A stretch of 64,000 nt of DNA, from the NCBI GenBank assembly GCA_017403955.1, contig JAFRDH010000007.1, forward strand, positions 124,001 through 188,000, written 5' to 3'. The notes beneath the pieces were generated by a model. The model saw nothing but the letters and a program-made list of their open reading frames with translations, searched no databases and was not told where the DNA came from. Within the stretch, counting starts at the first letter, position 1; every line of letters begins with the position of its first letter. Source of the DNA: Mogibacterium sp. Its GTDB lineage: Bacteria > Bacillota > Clostridia > Peptostreptococcales > Anaerovoracaceae. A program made the position numbers and the translations under genes. Below, piece after piece: positions 28,238 through 36,348 of the stretch.

Positions 28238-28765
28238 ATGGATAAGTTTGACGAATACTTGGACAAAGCAAAAGAACTTGCTGAGGAAGCAGGCGGTATG
28301 GCGAAGAATTTGATGGGAGAAGTTGTAGACAAAGCAAAAGAGCTTGCTGATGAACATGGCAAAGTCAAGGAACTTGCAAAAAGTGCCAAGGAACAGTCCG
28401 CAACTCTGGCTTTTGGCGCAAAGGAGAAAGTGCAGGGTATTTTGCAGGATGCCAAGACAGGAAAAGAAATCAAGCAGGGTATCAACGAGCTTGAAAATCT
28501 TCCTGAACTCGAAGGATCCATATTATATAGTATGGAGCTCGGAACAATGGTCAATGATCTCAGCTCTCTCTATCTGATCATAAATGACAGTCGTATGGAT
28601 GATGCCTCTGTAATTGAAGAAATCAGAAAAGTCCTGAGCAAAGTTCAGCCTGCAGGGGAATTGCCGGAAGATGCATCTGATGAACAGAAGGCAATAGAAA
28701 AAGCTAAGACTATCGCATTCAGCGCCTGCAAGAGCGCAATGGAAGTCTTAAACATTTCCGAATAG
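28238..28765 (+). CDS. helical coiled-coil-like protein, function unknown
   Basis: The 175-aa product has an N-terminal half built of 11-residue-like helical repeats rich in Lys, Glu and Ala (LDKAKELAEEAGG, VVDKAKELADEHG, VKELAKSAKEQS). This is like LEA, CsbD or apolipoprotein-type amphipathic helices. The C-terminal half is helical and globular. AGAGGAGAGA precedes the start. The repeats suggest membrane-surface or stress-protein behaviour, but no family is certain. Confidence 0.65.
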   Translation: MDKFDEYLDKAKELAEEAGGMAKNLMGEVVDKAKELADEHGKVKELAKSAKEQSATLAFGAKEKVQGILQDAKTGKEIKQGINELENLPELEGSILYSMELGTMVNDLSSLYLIINDSRMDDASVIEEIRKVLSKVQPAGELPEDASDEQKAIEKAKTIAFSACKSAMEVLNISE

Positions 28766-28793
28766 CCAGAAAATAGCACCAGTTAAATGAAGA

Positions 28794-28836
28794 CCCTTTT
28801 GCCGGAATCTTTCCTGCAAAAGGGCATTTCTTTTTC
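28794..28836 (+). terminator. terminator after the 28238 gene
   Basis: Stem CCCTTTTGC / GCAAAAGGG with a 13-base loop, followed by a T run. Confidence 0.8.
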
Positions 28837-28915
28837 CTGCCAAGCTTTTTTAGGTTCGCTTAAGTAACGTGGCCTATCATACGCTTGAAAGAGAAAACAA
28901 GGAGGGAAACCTACG

Positions 28916-30355
28916 ATGAAAAATCATAAAAAGAAAAAGATACTGGCATGTATTCTGGCATTTGCAATGATGTCCGGGCTGTGCGCGTGCGCAGGGCAGT
29001 CCTCTGCTGATACTACTTCAAATGATGCTGAATACCTGACCAAAGAAGATATAACTGTCAATGAGACGATTTCAAATGATGCAGATGGAGAACACGCAAT
29101 AGAGATAAATGGTGAAGAAGCCGAATACTCCAATGCAGGTGTGACCAAGACAGGTGATGCGGATGGAGACGAAGCCGATTTTTACGGAGAGAACTCTGCG
29201 GTATTCGCGACCGAAAAAGGCACGCTTACCATGACGGATTCGCTTATTGAGACCAATGGTAAGCATGCAAATGCAGTTTTCTCCTACGGAGAAGGCACGA
29301 CAGTCAATATATCTAACTCCGTTATCGAGACACAAGGAGACTGCTCGGGCGGTCTCATGACCACAGGCGGCGGTACAATGAATGCTGAGAACCTGACTGT
29401 CAACACGTCCGGACGATCATCGGCTGCTATCAGATCAGACCGCGGAGGCGGTACTGTGAACGTTTCAAAGGGCTACTACAAAACCACAGGCATGGGATCT
29501 CCGGTCGTCTACTCAACCGCAGACATCACAGTCAGCGATGCCTATATGGAATCGACAGCTTCACAGGGTATCGTGGTAGAAGGCAAAAACTCAGTCACAC
29601 TTAACAACGATACTTTGATCGCAGATAACAATACAAAGAATAGCGACAAATCCGATTGCTATCAGGCTGTCATGATCTACCAGTCGATGTCGGGAGACGC
29701 AGCAGAGGGAACTTCTTCATTCACGGCAAACGGCGGCAGCATCACCAACAAAAACGGAGACATATTCTTCGTGAACAACACAGCTACCGAGATCAACCTA
29801 AGTGGAGTTGAGATCACCAACGAAGATGCGGAAGGTGTCTTTCTGAGAGCTGAAGCGGCCGGATGGGGCATTGAAGGTTCCAACGGCGGCAAAGTAAATA
29901 TGACCGCATCGGGGCAAGTCATCAACGGCGACATGGTTGTAGATGACGTTTCGACACTAAACCTCTATTTAAAGGATAATTCTTCATTCACAGGATCCGT
30001 TAACAACAGCGGACAGAGCGGAGACGTATATGTAGAGATCGAGGACGGAAGCACATGGACACTTACAGCAGACTCATATGTCTCCGGACTGACAGTAAGC
30101 GAAGGTTCGGCGATCGACCTGAACGGTCATAAACTCTATATCGATGGAAAGGAATATTCTGCAGGATCCGCATCGACAGGTGAGGCTTTTGATATCAGTA
30201 CCGGAAGCGGTTCCGGCAACGGAACACCTGATGGGAACGGCGGCCCGGGAGGGAATCCTCCTGACGGCGAACCACCTGAAAAACCTGACGGCAATGGCGG
30301 CCCTGGAGGAAACCCTCCTGACGGCGAACCGCCGGAAAAACCAGACAACAACTAA
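28916..30355 (+). CDS. beta-helix lipoprotein with Gly/Pro-rich tandem tail
   Basis: The 479-aa product has a lipoprotein signal (GLCAC, Cys near residue 25) and a long parallel beta-helix-like region with recurring short strands (TLTMTDSLIETNG, TVNISNSVIETQG, TMNAENLTVNTSG, VTLNNDTLIADN). The last 45 residues hold two copies of a 20-residue Gly/Pro/Glu unit around NGGPGGNPPDGEPPEKPD. Such proteins are usually surface adhesins or carbohydrate-related; no catalytic residue is recognised. AAGGAGGG precedes the ATG. A terminator follows. Confidence 0.75.
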   Translation: MKNHKKKKILACILAFAMMSGLCACAGQSSADTTSNDAEYLTKEDITVNETISNDADGEHAIEINGEEAEYSNAGVTKTGDADGDEADFYGENSAVFATEKGTLTMTDSLIETNGKHANAVFSYGEGTTVNISNSVIETQGDCSGGLMTTGGGTMNAENLTVNTSGRSSAAIRSDRGGGTVNVSKGYYKTTGMGSPVVYSTADITVSDAYMESTASQGIVVEGKNSVTLNNDTLIADNNTKNSDKSDCYQAVMIYQSMSGDAAEGTSSFTANGGSITNKNGDIFFVNNTATEINLSGVEITNEDAEGVFLRAEAAGWGIEGSNGGKVNMTASGQVINGDMVVDDVSTLNLYLKDNSSFTGSVNNSGQSGDVYVEIEDGSTWTLTADSYVSGLTVSEGSAIDLNGHKLYIDGKEYSAGSASTGEAFDISTGSGSGNGTPDGNGGPGGNPPDGEPPEKPDGNGGPGGNPPDGEPPEKPDNN

Positions 30356-30385
30356 CCAAGAACCGCACAATCAGAAACAAAAAAG

Positions 30386-30413
30386 AACGCCCGTTTTACA
30401 AAGGGCGTTTTTT
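30386..30413 (+). terminator. terminator after the beta-helix lipoprotein
   Basis: Stem AACGCCC / GGGCGTT with a 10-base loop, then a T run. Confidence 0.85.
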
Positions 30414-30481
30414 GGTACATGTGTTCGGCTAGAATATAGGCAACAGAAACTTAGGAGGATGCGGAAACGGAGGTTTTGGAT

Positions 30482-30568
30482 ATGAAAATGATAACCATCA
30501 GAGAACACATTGCATTGATACTGGTGCTTTTCGCGGACTTATTCTTTCTGGGCGGAATACTGATATAG
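30482..30568 (+). CDS. 28-aa membrane peptide, possible holin-like type I toxin
   Basis: The peptide reads MKMITIREH, then an apolar stretch ending GGILI. Its layout (short Thr-Ile start, then about 20 apolar residues with a central Phe-Ala-Asp) resembles the short putative holin-like toxins of Bacillota type I toxin-antitoxin loci. GGAGG lies 7 bp upstream. The 250 bp downstream hold direct repeats and a terminator and no larger gene, as in such loci. No antisense promoter was recognised with confidence, so the toxin call is tentative. Confidence 0.4.
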   Translation: MKMITIREHIALILVLFADLFFLGGILI

Positions 30569-30608
30569 CAGATAACACAGGCATCCCTTGAAACGGCGGG
30601 GGCTCGGC

Positions 30609-30630
30609 AAGCCTACTCATAAGCCTACTC
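30609..30630 (+). repeat. tandem direct repeats in the gap 30569-30821
   Basis: AAGCCTACTC occurs twice, at 30609-30618 and 30621-30630, just after the 28-aa ORF. An inverted pair GATATCC / GGATATC (30638-30644 with 30663-30669) follows. Together with the terminator this suggests a structured 3' region of a short transcript. Near 30782-30800 a small dyad TGAGC / GCTCA precedes the NADAR gene. Confidence 0.5.
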
Positions 30631-30671
30631 TTAAATAGATATCCTCTGCTAAGGCCTCCGCCGGATATCGT

Positions 30672-30701
30672 ATCACCGGACGATCATTCCGGTGATTTTT
30701 T
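30672..30701 (+). terminator. terminator of the short transcript
   Basis: Stem ATCACCGGA / TCCGGTGAT with a 7-base loop, followed by a T run to 30701. It would end a transcript of roughly 250 nt that includes the 28-aa ORF. Confidence 0.8.
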
Positions 30702-30821
30702 ATCCCGAAAATGTAGCTGTGGCAGGCATAGCAAGCAGCCTCGATAGACGAAAAGGGCCAACTTCTGATATACTCAATAATACTTGAGCGTCAGCTCACT
30801 TGAATTAATCGGAGGTGTATT

Positions 30822-31778
30822 GTGTGTGCAAAACAATTGAAAATAGATAATGGATTTGTCTTTTTCTGGCAACTTGAAGAAGAGAATGAGGAGCTGACCA
30901 ACTTCTTCGAATCTTATTTTGTAGTTGAAGGGATCGGATATTCATGCGTCGAGCAGTATATGATGTCTAAGAAGGCTCTGATGTTTGGTGATACCGAGAC
31001 TTACGCCAAGATCATGGAGTCAACAGAACCGGATGAGATAAAAGCCTTTGGCAGAAAAGTGAAGAATTTCGACTCAGATGACTGGGACATCAGCAAGTGG
31101 AAAATCGTGTATAACGGAAATTTCGCCAAATTCACCCAGAACCCGCTGCTTCGGGATAAGCTGCTTGCTACAGGTGATGCAATCCTGGCTGAAGCAAGCC
31201 CGCACGATAAGATATGGGGGATAGGAGTGGACCGGAGCGATCCTCTGGCTCAGAAACCTGAATGCTGGGAAGGAGAGAACCTGCTGGGACAGATCCTGCA
31301 GGAGATCCGCGACGAATTAAGGACAGGAAAACTCAGCAAATCACGCTTCAGGGGAAGCATGAAACTTGATGAAACTGATAAAGAGATCCTCAGGAAGGTG
31401 GACCGTGATCGACTCCTGAAGCTTATAAGTGAGTTGAAGGAAGTCGATAATATTGAGTGGGGCGGCGGACCGACGGGAAAGAAAAATGAGTTTGGCGGAG
31501 AGATAATACAATGGCCTTTCCCGAAATATCCGGGTTGTGTTTTCGATGCTCTTGAAATCGTGGGCCGCGCCGGAGGAACAGGAAACGGTATAGTCCCACC
31601 AAGAACCCCATATGATCTCGATCCATACGAAATCAAATCATATTTCTCATCTTTGCGCCGGGAAGAGCGGTTCTGTGATGGCTTGATCGCTTCAGCAGCC
31701 AGAAACGGGCGCATCCTTGCATGCCTCGAACGTTTGCTGGAACTTCTCGACAGTGTCACCGGGGACAGTTCTCTCTGA
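30822..31778 (+). CDS. NADAR-domain protein with C-terminal DUF6508-like domain
   Basis: The 318-aa product has an N-terminal NADAR (YbiA/RibX-like) domain, about residues 8-165: FFWQLEEE, NFFESYFVVEGIGYSCVEQY, and IWGIGVDRSDPLA. NADAR proteins cleave N-glycosidic bonds, including ADP-ribose on guanine. The C-terminal part (about 195-310) with GGGPTGKKNEFGG, FPKYPGCVFDAL and REERFCDGLIASAARNG looks like a separate small domain, perhaps DUF6508 (uncertain). A GTG start has GGAGG 6 bp upstream. The last residues, VTGDSSL, and the stop come from repeat copy R2. Confidence 0.8.
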   Translation: MCAKQLKIDNGFVFFWQLEEENEELTNFFESYFVVEGIGYSCVEQYMMSKKALMFGDTETYAKIMESTEPDEIKAFGRKVKNFDSDDWDISKWKIVYNGNFAKFTQNPLLRDKLLATGDAILAEASPHDKIWGIGVDRSDPLAQKPECWEGENLLGQILQEIRDELRTGKLSKSRFRGSMKLDETDKEILRKVDRDRLLKLISELKEVDNIEWGGGPTGKKNEFGGEIIQWPFPKYPGCVFDALEIVGRAGGTGNGIVPPRTPYDLDPYEIKSYFSSLRREERFCDGLIASAARNGRILACLERLLELLDSVTGDSSL

Positions 31779-31781
31779 CAC
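31753..31781 (+). repeat. palindromic-ended repeat copy R2
   Basis: GTGTCA / TGACAC ends around GGGGACAGTTCT, one base different from the core of the other copies. It supplies the end of the NADAR gene. Confidence 0.8.
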
Positions 31782-31803
31782 ATTTTAAATACGAATACTG
31801 TAT

Positions 31804-32655
31804 ATGATTTATCTGATATTAGCGATTTGCTCAAGTGCTCTCATTTCGATTTTCATGAGGGCAGGTGAAAATAAGATCCGTAATAATATTTCCACGTTGG
31901 CTGTTAATTACGTGGTGTGCCTGCTGCTCGGCATGTACTACAGTGCCGGCAGTGGAAGTTTTATTGTGCCATGGGATACAGGTAAGGTGACGATCTTTCT
32001 GGGAGTGATCGAAGGCTTTCTATTTGTCGCGTCATTTATCTTGTACCAATTCAATATCTTCAGGAACGGTGTTGTGATGTCATCGACTTTCATGAAACTG
32101 GGGGTCCTCATTCCAACGCTCGTCGCGATCCTGATATTCGGAGAACATCCGAGCATAATACAGATCCTTGGAATAGTAATGGCTGTTCTGGCCATCATCA
32201 TAGTCAATGGAGTTAAAGGGAAAACCGATGAGACCGGGACCGTAACTGCTCCGCATGCTCTTGCTTTGCTGCTTCTTTGCGGAGGATTGGGCGACTCATT
32301 GACGAAGTTTTACGATGAACTCGGACCGGCAGAATACAGTTCGCATTTTCTTCTGTATGTTTTCGCAGTGGCGCTGGTGCTTTGCACGACCGTCGCCCTT
32401 GCGAAAGGACAGCGTTTCACCGTGCCGGATATCCTGTTCGGATGCCTGATAGGTTTCCCGAATTACTATTCCGCCAGATTCCTGCTGCTGTCTCTCTCAC
32501 ATGTACCCGCAGTGATAGCGTATCCGATGCTCAGCGTAGGAACGATTTTGCTGGTCAGCATAGCAGGAGTGATGCTGTTCCACGAAAAGATGACGCGCAG
32601 ACAGTGGGCCTCAGTAGGGGTCGTGATCGCAGCAATGATCCTGCTGAATGTGTGA
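31804..32655 (+). CDS. EamA/DMT-superfamily transporter
   Basis: The 283-aa protein has about ten membrane helices in the EamA arrangement: two halves of five, with VIEGFLFVASFILYQFNIF, STFMKLGVLIPTLVAILIFGE and, in the second half, PVIAYPMLSVGTILLVSIAGVMLF-like segments (PAVIAYPMLSVGTIL) and FHEKMTRRQWASVGVVI. Such proteins export or import small metabolites; the substrate cannot be told. It starts 25 bp after the NADAR stop, just past repeat R2, with no obvious ribosome site. Confidence 0.85.
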   Translation: MIYLILAICSSALISIFMRAGENKIRNNISTLAVNYVVCLLLGMYYSAGSGSFIVPWDTGKVTIFLGVIEGFLFVASFILYQFNIFRNGVVMSSTFMKLGVLIPTLVAILIFGEHPSIIQILGIVMAVLAIIIVNGVKGKTDETGTVTAPHALALLLLCGGLGDSLTKFYDELGPAEYSSHFLLYVFAVALVLCTTVALAKGQRFTVPDILFGCLIGFPNYYSARFLLLSLSHVPAVIAYPMLSVGTILLVSIAGVMLFHEKMTRRQWASVGVVIAAMILLNV

Positions 32656-32717
32656 CAGCGGATCGATTATGGTATTATCTGTATTAGATTTATATGACTT
32701 ACTTCAGGAGGTTTATG

Positions 32718-33170
32718 ATGCTGAGCGAAGGTACGAAAGCTCCGGCGTTCTCGTTGCCGGATCAGAATGGAAAGATCCACACACTGACGGAGTATAGCGG
32801 ACAGAAAGTGGTTTTGTACTTCTATTCCAAGGACATGACTTCAGGTTGTTCCAAGCAGGCTTGCGGATTTGCAGAAAGATATCCGCAGTTCACTGAAAAG
32901 GGTGCAGTGATCCTGGGCGTGAGCAAGGATTCAGTAGAATCACATAAGAGGTTCGAAGAGAAGTACGGACTTCCGTTCAAACTACTTTCAGATCCCGGAC
33001 TGGATGTAATCAAGGCGTACGAAGCAGTTCAGATGAAAGCGACAGATACAGGTGAGAAGCCGAAAGTCATCCGTACCACTTATCTGATCGATGAAAACGG
33101 AACTATAGTCAGGGCGATGAGCAAAGTCAAAGCGGCAGATAATCCTGCCGAGATGCTCGATCTGCTGTAG
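32718..33170 (+). CDS. bcp: thioredoxin-dependent peroxiredoxin (BCP type)
   Basis: The 150-aa protein matches the BCP/PrxQ class: SEGTKAPAFSLPDQNG, then VLYFYSKDMTSGCSKQACGF, where the peroxidatic Cys replaces the usual 'DMTPGCT' pattern with SGCS and a second Cys lies five residues on, as in PrxQ. It reduces peroxides. I chose ATG 32718 because AGGAGG (32706-32711) then has 6-bp spacing; an upstream in-frame ATG at 32694 would place the ribosome site inside the gene. A redox group with flavodoxin and nitroreductase follows. Confidence 0.88.
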   Translation: MLSEGTKAPAFSLPDQNGKIHTLTEYSGQKVVLYFYSKDMTSGCSKQACGFAERYPQFTEKGAVILGVSKDSVESHKRFEEKYGLPFKLLSDPGLDVIKAYEAVQMKATDTGEKPKVIRTTYLIDENGTIVRAMSKVKAADNPAEMLDLL

Positions 33171-33199
33171 AGCTGCATAGAATAAACTGGAGGACGGAG

Positions 33200-33652
33200 A
33201 TGAAAACATTAGTAGCATTTTTCAGCGCTGAGTTCGGCAATACCGCAAAAGTCGCCAAAGATTTTGCCGAAATAATTGGAGCCGACATATTCGAGATCGT
33301 CCCGGAAAAGCCATATACTCAAGGGGATCTCAAGTACATGAATCCTCTCGCACGCTGCAACCGCGAACATTTTGCGAAAAAGCGTGTGCCTGTTGCAGGC
33401 AAAGTCCGTAACTTTGACGAATATGACACCGTGTATATCGGATTTCCGATCTGGTACGGATGTGCACCTAACGTAGTGAATACATTCTGCGAAGGATACG
33501 ACTGGAAGGGCAAAAAGGTGTACGCATTTGCCACTTCGGGTGGAAGCGGGATCGGTAAGACCGCAGAAAAGCTTCAGCTATATGTATACGGCGGACCTGT
33601 AGTTGGAGCATCACTTGTGCACAGCGCATCAGAAATACCGACACAGATATAG
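33200..33652 (+). CDS. flavodoxin-family protein
   Basis: The 150-aa protein has a flavodoxin-like fold: MKTLVAFFSAEFGNTAKVAK (phosphate loop with altered TGNT, here EFGNTAK), YDTVYIGFPIWYGCAPNVV and YAFATSGGSGIGKTAEKL. It should bind FMN and pass electrons. The gene lies 29 bp after the peroxiredoxin and 48 bp before the nitroreductase, suggesting joint redox work. GGAGGACG precedes the ATG. Confidence 0.88.
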   Translation: MKTLVAFFSAEFGNTAKVAKDFAEIIGADIFEIVPEKPYTQGDLKYMNPLARCNREHFAKKRVPVAGKVRNFDEYDTVYIGFPIWYGCAPNVVNTFCEGYDWKGKKVYAFATSGGSGIGKTAEKLQLYVYGGPVVGASLVHSASEIPTQI

Positions 33653-33700
33653 TTGACATGAATAATCAAGTGACATGTATTAAATGAGGAGGACTATGAG

Positions 33701-34222
33701 ATGAAGATGGAAGCAATGGAAGTATTGAAGAACAGAAGAGCGATCAGAAAATTCAAAGCTGAACAGATCAAGGATGATGAACTGAATGCAGTTCTCGAGG
33801 CAGGTACATTTGCGCCTACAGGACATGGCTCACAGGCTGTAAAGATCGTAGCGGTCCAGAGTCCGGAATACCGCAACAGAGTATCCGCACTCAACGCATC
33901 AATTCTGGGAGCGGATATGGACCCGTATTACGGAGCTCCGACCATCGTTCTTATTTTCGAAACAGAGGGAAGCTATACACCTGGTTTTGACGGACCTGCA
34001 GTAACGACTAATATAGTGAATGCGGCTTACGCAGCCGGACTCGGCTCATGCTGGATCCACAGATGCAAGCAGATGTTCGAGACAGAGGAGGGAAAAGCAC
34101 TCCTCAAAGAATGGGGACTGCCGGAGGACCTCAGAGGCAGCTGCTCTGTCGCACTTGGCTATGCGGACTGCGAACAACCACAGCCAAAACCACGCAAAGA
34201 AGACTATATAGTAAGAGTGTAA
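33701..34222 (+). CDS. nitroreductase-family flavoprotein
   Basis: The 173-aa protein matches the nitroreductase family: VLKNRRAIRKFKAEQIKDDEL, FAPTGHGSQAVKIVAVQ and AAYAAGLGSCWIHRCKQMF. These FMN enzymes reduce nitro or quinone compounds with NAD(P)H. Length is on the short side of the family, normal for the 170-residue group. GGAGGAC precedes the start. Confidence 0.92.
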   Translation: MKMEAMEVLKNRRAIRKFKAEQIKDDELNAVLEAGTFAPTGHGSQAVKIVAVQSPEYRNRVSALNASILGADMDPYYGAPTIVLIFETEGSYTPGFDGPAVTTNIVNAAYAAGLGSCWIHRCKQMFETEEGKALLKEWGLPEDLRGSCSVALGYADCEQPQPKPRKEDYIVRV

Positions 34223-34252
34223 GACTATTATTACAAGAGGTTATTGCTTATT

Positions 34253-34567
34253 ATGGATGAACTAAAACAAGCCTTTCGTGAATTCAATGAGGAACGTGAC
34301 TGGGACCAGTTCCATTCACCTGAAAATCTGGCGAAATCAATAAGTATCGAGGCTGGTGAGTTACTGGAATGCTTCCAGTGGAATAATGATTTTGACAAGG
34401 AACATCTTTGCGAAGAACTTGCAGATGTGATCAGCTACTGCATCATGCTTGCAGACAAAATCGATGTCAACATAGAAACAATCGTATTGGATAAACTCGA
34501 AAAGACAAAGAAAAAGTATCCTGTGGACAAGGCGCGGGGAACAAGCGCAAAGTATGATCAGCTGTAA
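34253..34567 (+). CDS. MazG-like nucleotide pyrophosphohydrolase
   Basis: The 104-aa protein reads MDELKQAFREFNEERDWDQ, then SIEAGELLECFQWN and EELADVISYCIMLADKI, the all-alpha NTP pyrophosphohydrolase pattern with metal-binding Glu and Asp. It hydrolyses (d)NTPs to monophosphates. A close paralogue lies at 59444. The ATG at 34253 was chosen by comparison with that paralogue. It ends 3 bp before the GIY-YIG/DUF2075 gene, a tight coupling that suggests joint action. Confidence 0.9.
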   Translation: MDELKQAFREFNEERDWDQFHSPENLAKSISIEAGELLECFQWNNDFDKEHLCEELADVISYCIMLADKIDVNIETIVLDKLEKTKKKYPVDKARGTSAKYDQL

Positions 34568-34570
34568 TTT

Positions 34571-36295
34571 ATGGCATTTATAGACAAGTTTGATTTTACT
34601 GTTAATTCAATAGGGAGTATCAAAAGCCTCCGTCATAATAAGAACAAGGTCGGTGAGAACTGGCCCGTAGTTTATGTACTCAATAATGACACTGAAGCAT
34701 ATATTGGGGAAACTGTTAATGTTGCAAGAAGAACAGAGCAGCACCTTGGTAGTTCTGCAAAGCAGAAACTTACAGAAATACGAATCATTAGTGATAAAGA
34801 CTTCAATAAGTCCGTAGTGCTTGATCTTGAGTCATTTCTAATCAAACACATGGCAGCTGACGGAAAGTACAGATTGCTCAATGGAAATAATGGTATCCAG
34901 GACCATGACTACTATGAACGTTCGAGATATGAGAATGAGTTCAGAACAATCTGGAATAAGCTTAAGAAACTTGGCGTTGTAGACAGATCGATCGAGGACA
35001 TAGAAAATTCTGAACTCTTCAAGTATTCTCCTTATAAATCCCTCGGGCCTGAGCAACTTGATGCTGAACTAGAGATCCTTAAAGCGTTTGAAGACCACAG
35101 ATATGATAAAAATGGAGTGTCTATCATTGTTCGTGGCGGGGCCGGCACCGGAAAGACGATCCTTGCAATCTATTTAATGAAACTGTTTGCAGACATTAAT
35201 AGTAAGGACAATGAAGAGAGAGAACAGGATGATTACCTTGACGAAGATATAGAGTACATTTATGCTGCAGAAAGAGTAGATGGCTTGAATAAAATCGGCA
35301 TAGTGTTTCCACAGAAGTCTCTGAGGACATCGCTCAAAGATGTTTTCAAAGGTATAAGAGGCCTATCTAAAGATATGGTGCTGGATACAACAGATGTAGT
35401 GAATAATTATATCAAGACTGGTGAGAAATATGATCTTCTGATAGTGGATGAAGCTCATAGACTGAAATGCAGGAACAAAGGGCATCTGTCGTTTTATGGC
35501 CGATTTGATAAATGCAATGAGCTTCTCGGACTGGATAAAATGACAGGAACTGAGCTTGACTGGATATATCTCTGCAGCCGGAATCAGATCATTTTCAGAG
35601 ATGATCTGCAGACCATCAGACCGTGTGATATAGATAATGAAGTATTCCGAGAGATAGTTGGCAAAAGATACCCAAAGACTGTTGTTGAACAGGCGCTCGA
35701 TACTCAGTGGAGATGTTTGGGCGGTAATGATTACATCGACTATCTCAGGAAAATCATGAGCTGCACTCCGGTAAAGCTCCGAGAAATCGACAACTATGAT
35801 TTCAAGCTATATACGGATGTAGGCAAAATGGTAGATGACATCAAAGAGCTTGACAAAAAATACAGCCTATGCAGAACTGCTGCAGGCTATGCGTGGAAAT
35901 GGATCACCAAGAAAGACAAAAAAGCGTTCGATATAGTTATTGGTGAGAATAAGTTCAGATGGAATTCTACATATGATAACTGGATCACTTCGCCAAATGC
36001 TGTGAACGAGATTGGCTGCATACATACTGTACAAGGATATGACCTGAACTATCTGGGAGTAATAATTGGTGAAGATTTGAAATATGATCCGGATAAGAAG
36101 CAGATCTACGCTGATAAGAACAACTACTATGATCAGCAGGGGAAATCAGGTGTAGCAAATGACCCTGAAGGGCTCAAAGAATATCTGACAAACATATATC
36201 TTACACTTATGACCAGAGGAATAAGAGGCACATTCGTATATGTGTGCAACGATGAATTACGAGATTATCTCGCGCAATACATAGAAAAAGCATAA
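34571..36295 (+). CDS. GIY-YIG plus DUF2075 helicase-like protein
   Basis: The 574-aa protein has an N-terminal GIY-YIG-type nuclease domain (about 30-110: VVYVLNNDTEAYIGETVNVARR, a variant of the family's paired motifs). The DUF2075 ATPase domain follows, with Walker A RGGAGTGKT (about 188-196), DEAH-like IVDEAHRL (about 291-298), TGEKYDLL before it, and the C-terminal CIHTVQGYDLNYLGVIIGEDL and YLTLMTRGIRGTFVYV, as in superfamily I helicases. It likely cuts or unwinds nucleic acid. Coupling with a MazG-like enzyme suggests a stress or anti-phage role (inference). The AT-richer sequence here hints at transfer. Confidence 0.8.
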   Translation: MAFIDKFDFTVNSIGSIKSLRHNKNKVGENWPVVYVLNNDTEAYIGETVNVARRTEQHLGSSAKQKLTEIRIISDKDFNKSVVLDLESFLIKHMAADGKYRLLNGNNGIQDHDYYERSRYENEFRTIWNKLKKLGVVDRSIEDIENSELFKYSPYKSLGPEQLDAELEILKAFEDHRYDKNGVSIIVRGGAGTGKTILAIYLMKLFADINSKDNEEREQDDYLDEDIEYIYAAERVDGLNKIGIVFPQKSLRTSLKDVFKGIRGLSKDMVLDTTDVVNNYIKTGEKYDLLIVDEAHRLKCRNKGHLSFYGRFDKCNELLGLDKMTGTELDWIYLCSRNQIIFRDDLQTIRPCDIDNEVFREIVGKRYPKTVVEQALDTQWRCLGGNDYIDYLRKIMSCTPVKLREIDNYDFKLYTDVGKMVDDIKELDKKYSLCRTAAGYAWKWITKKDKKAFDIVIGENKFRWNSTYDNWITSPNAVNEIGCIHTVQGYDLNYLGVIIGEDLKYDPDKKQIYADKNNYYDQQGKSGVANDPEGLKEYLTNIYLTLMTRGIRGTFVYVCNDELRDYLAQYIEKA

Positions 36296-36304
36296 AACAA
36301 AAGA

Positions 36305-36341
36305 TGGCTGCATCACATGATGCAGCCACAACTGTTTTTTT
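36305..36341. terminator. bidirectional terminator
   Basis: A palindrome TGGCTGCAT / ATGCAGCCA around CACATG, with a T run at 36334-36341, lies between the convergent DUF2075 gene and the minus-strand membrane gene. Confidence 0.8.
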
Positions 36342-36348
36342 GTTTGAT

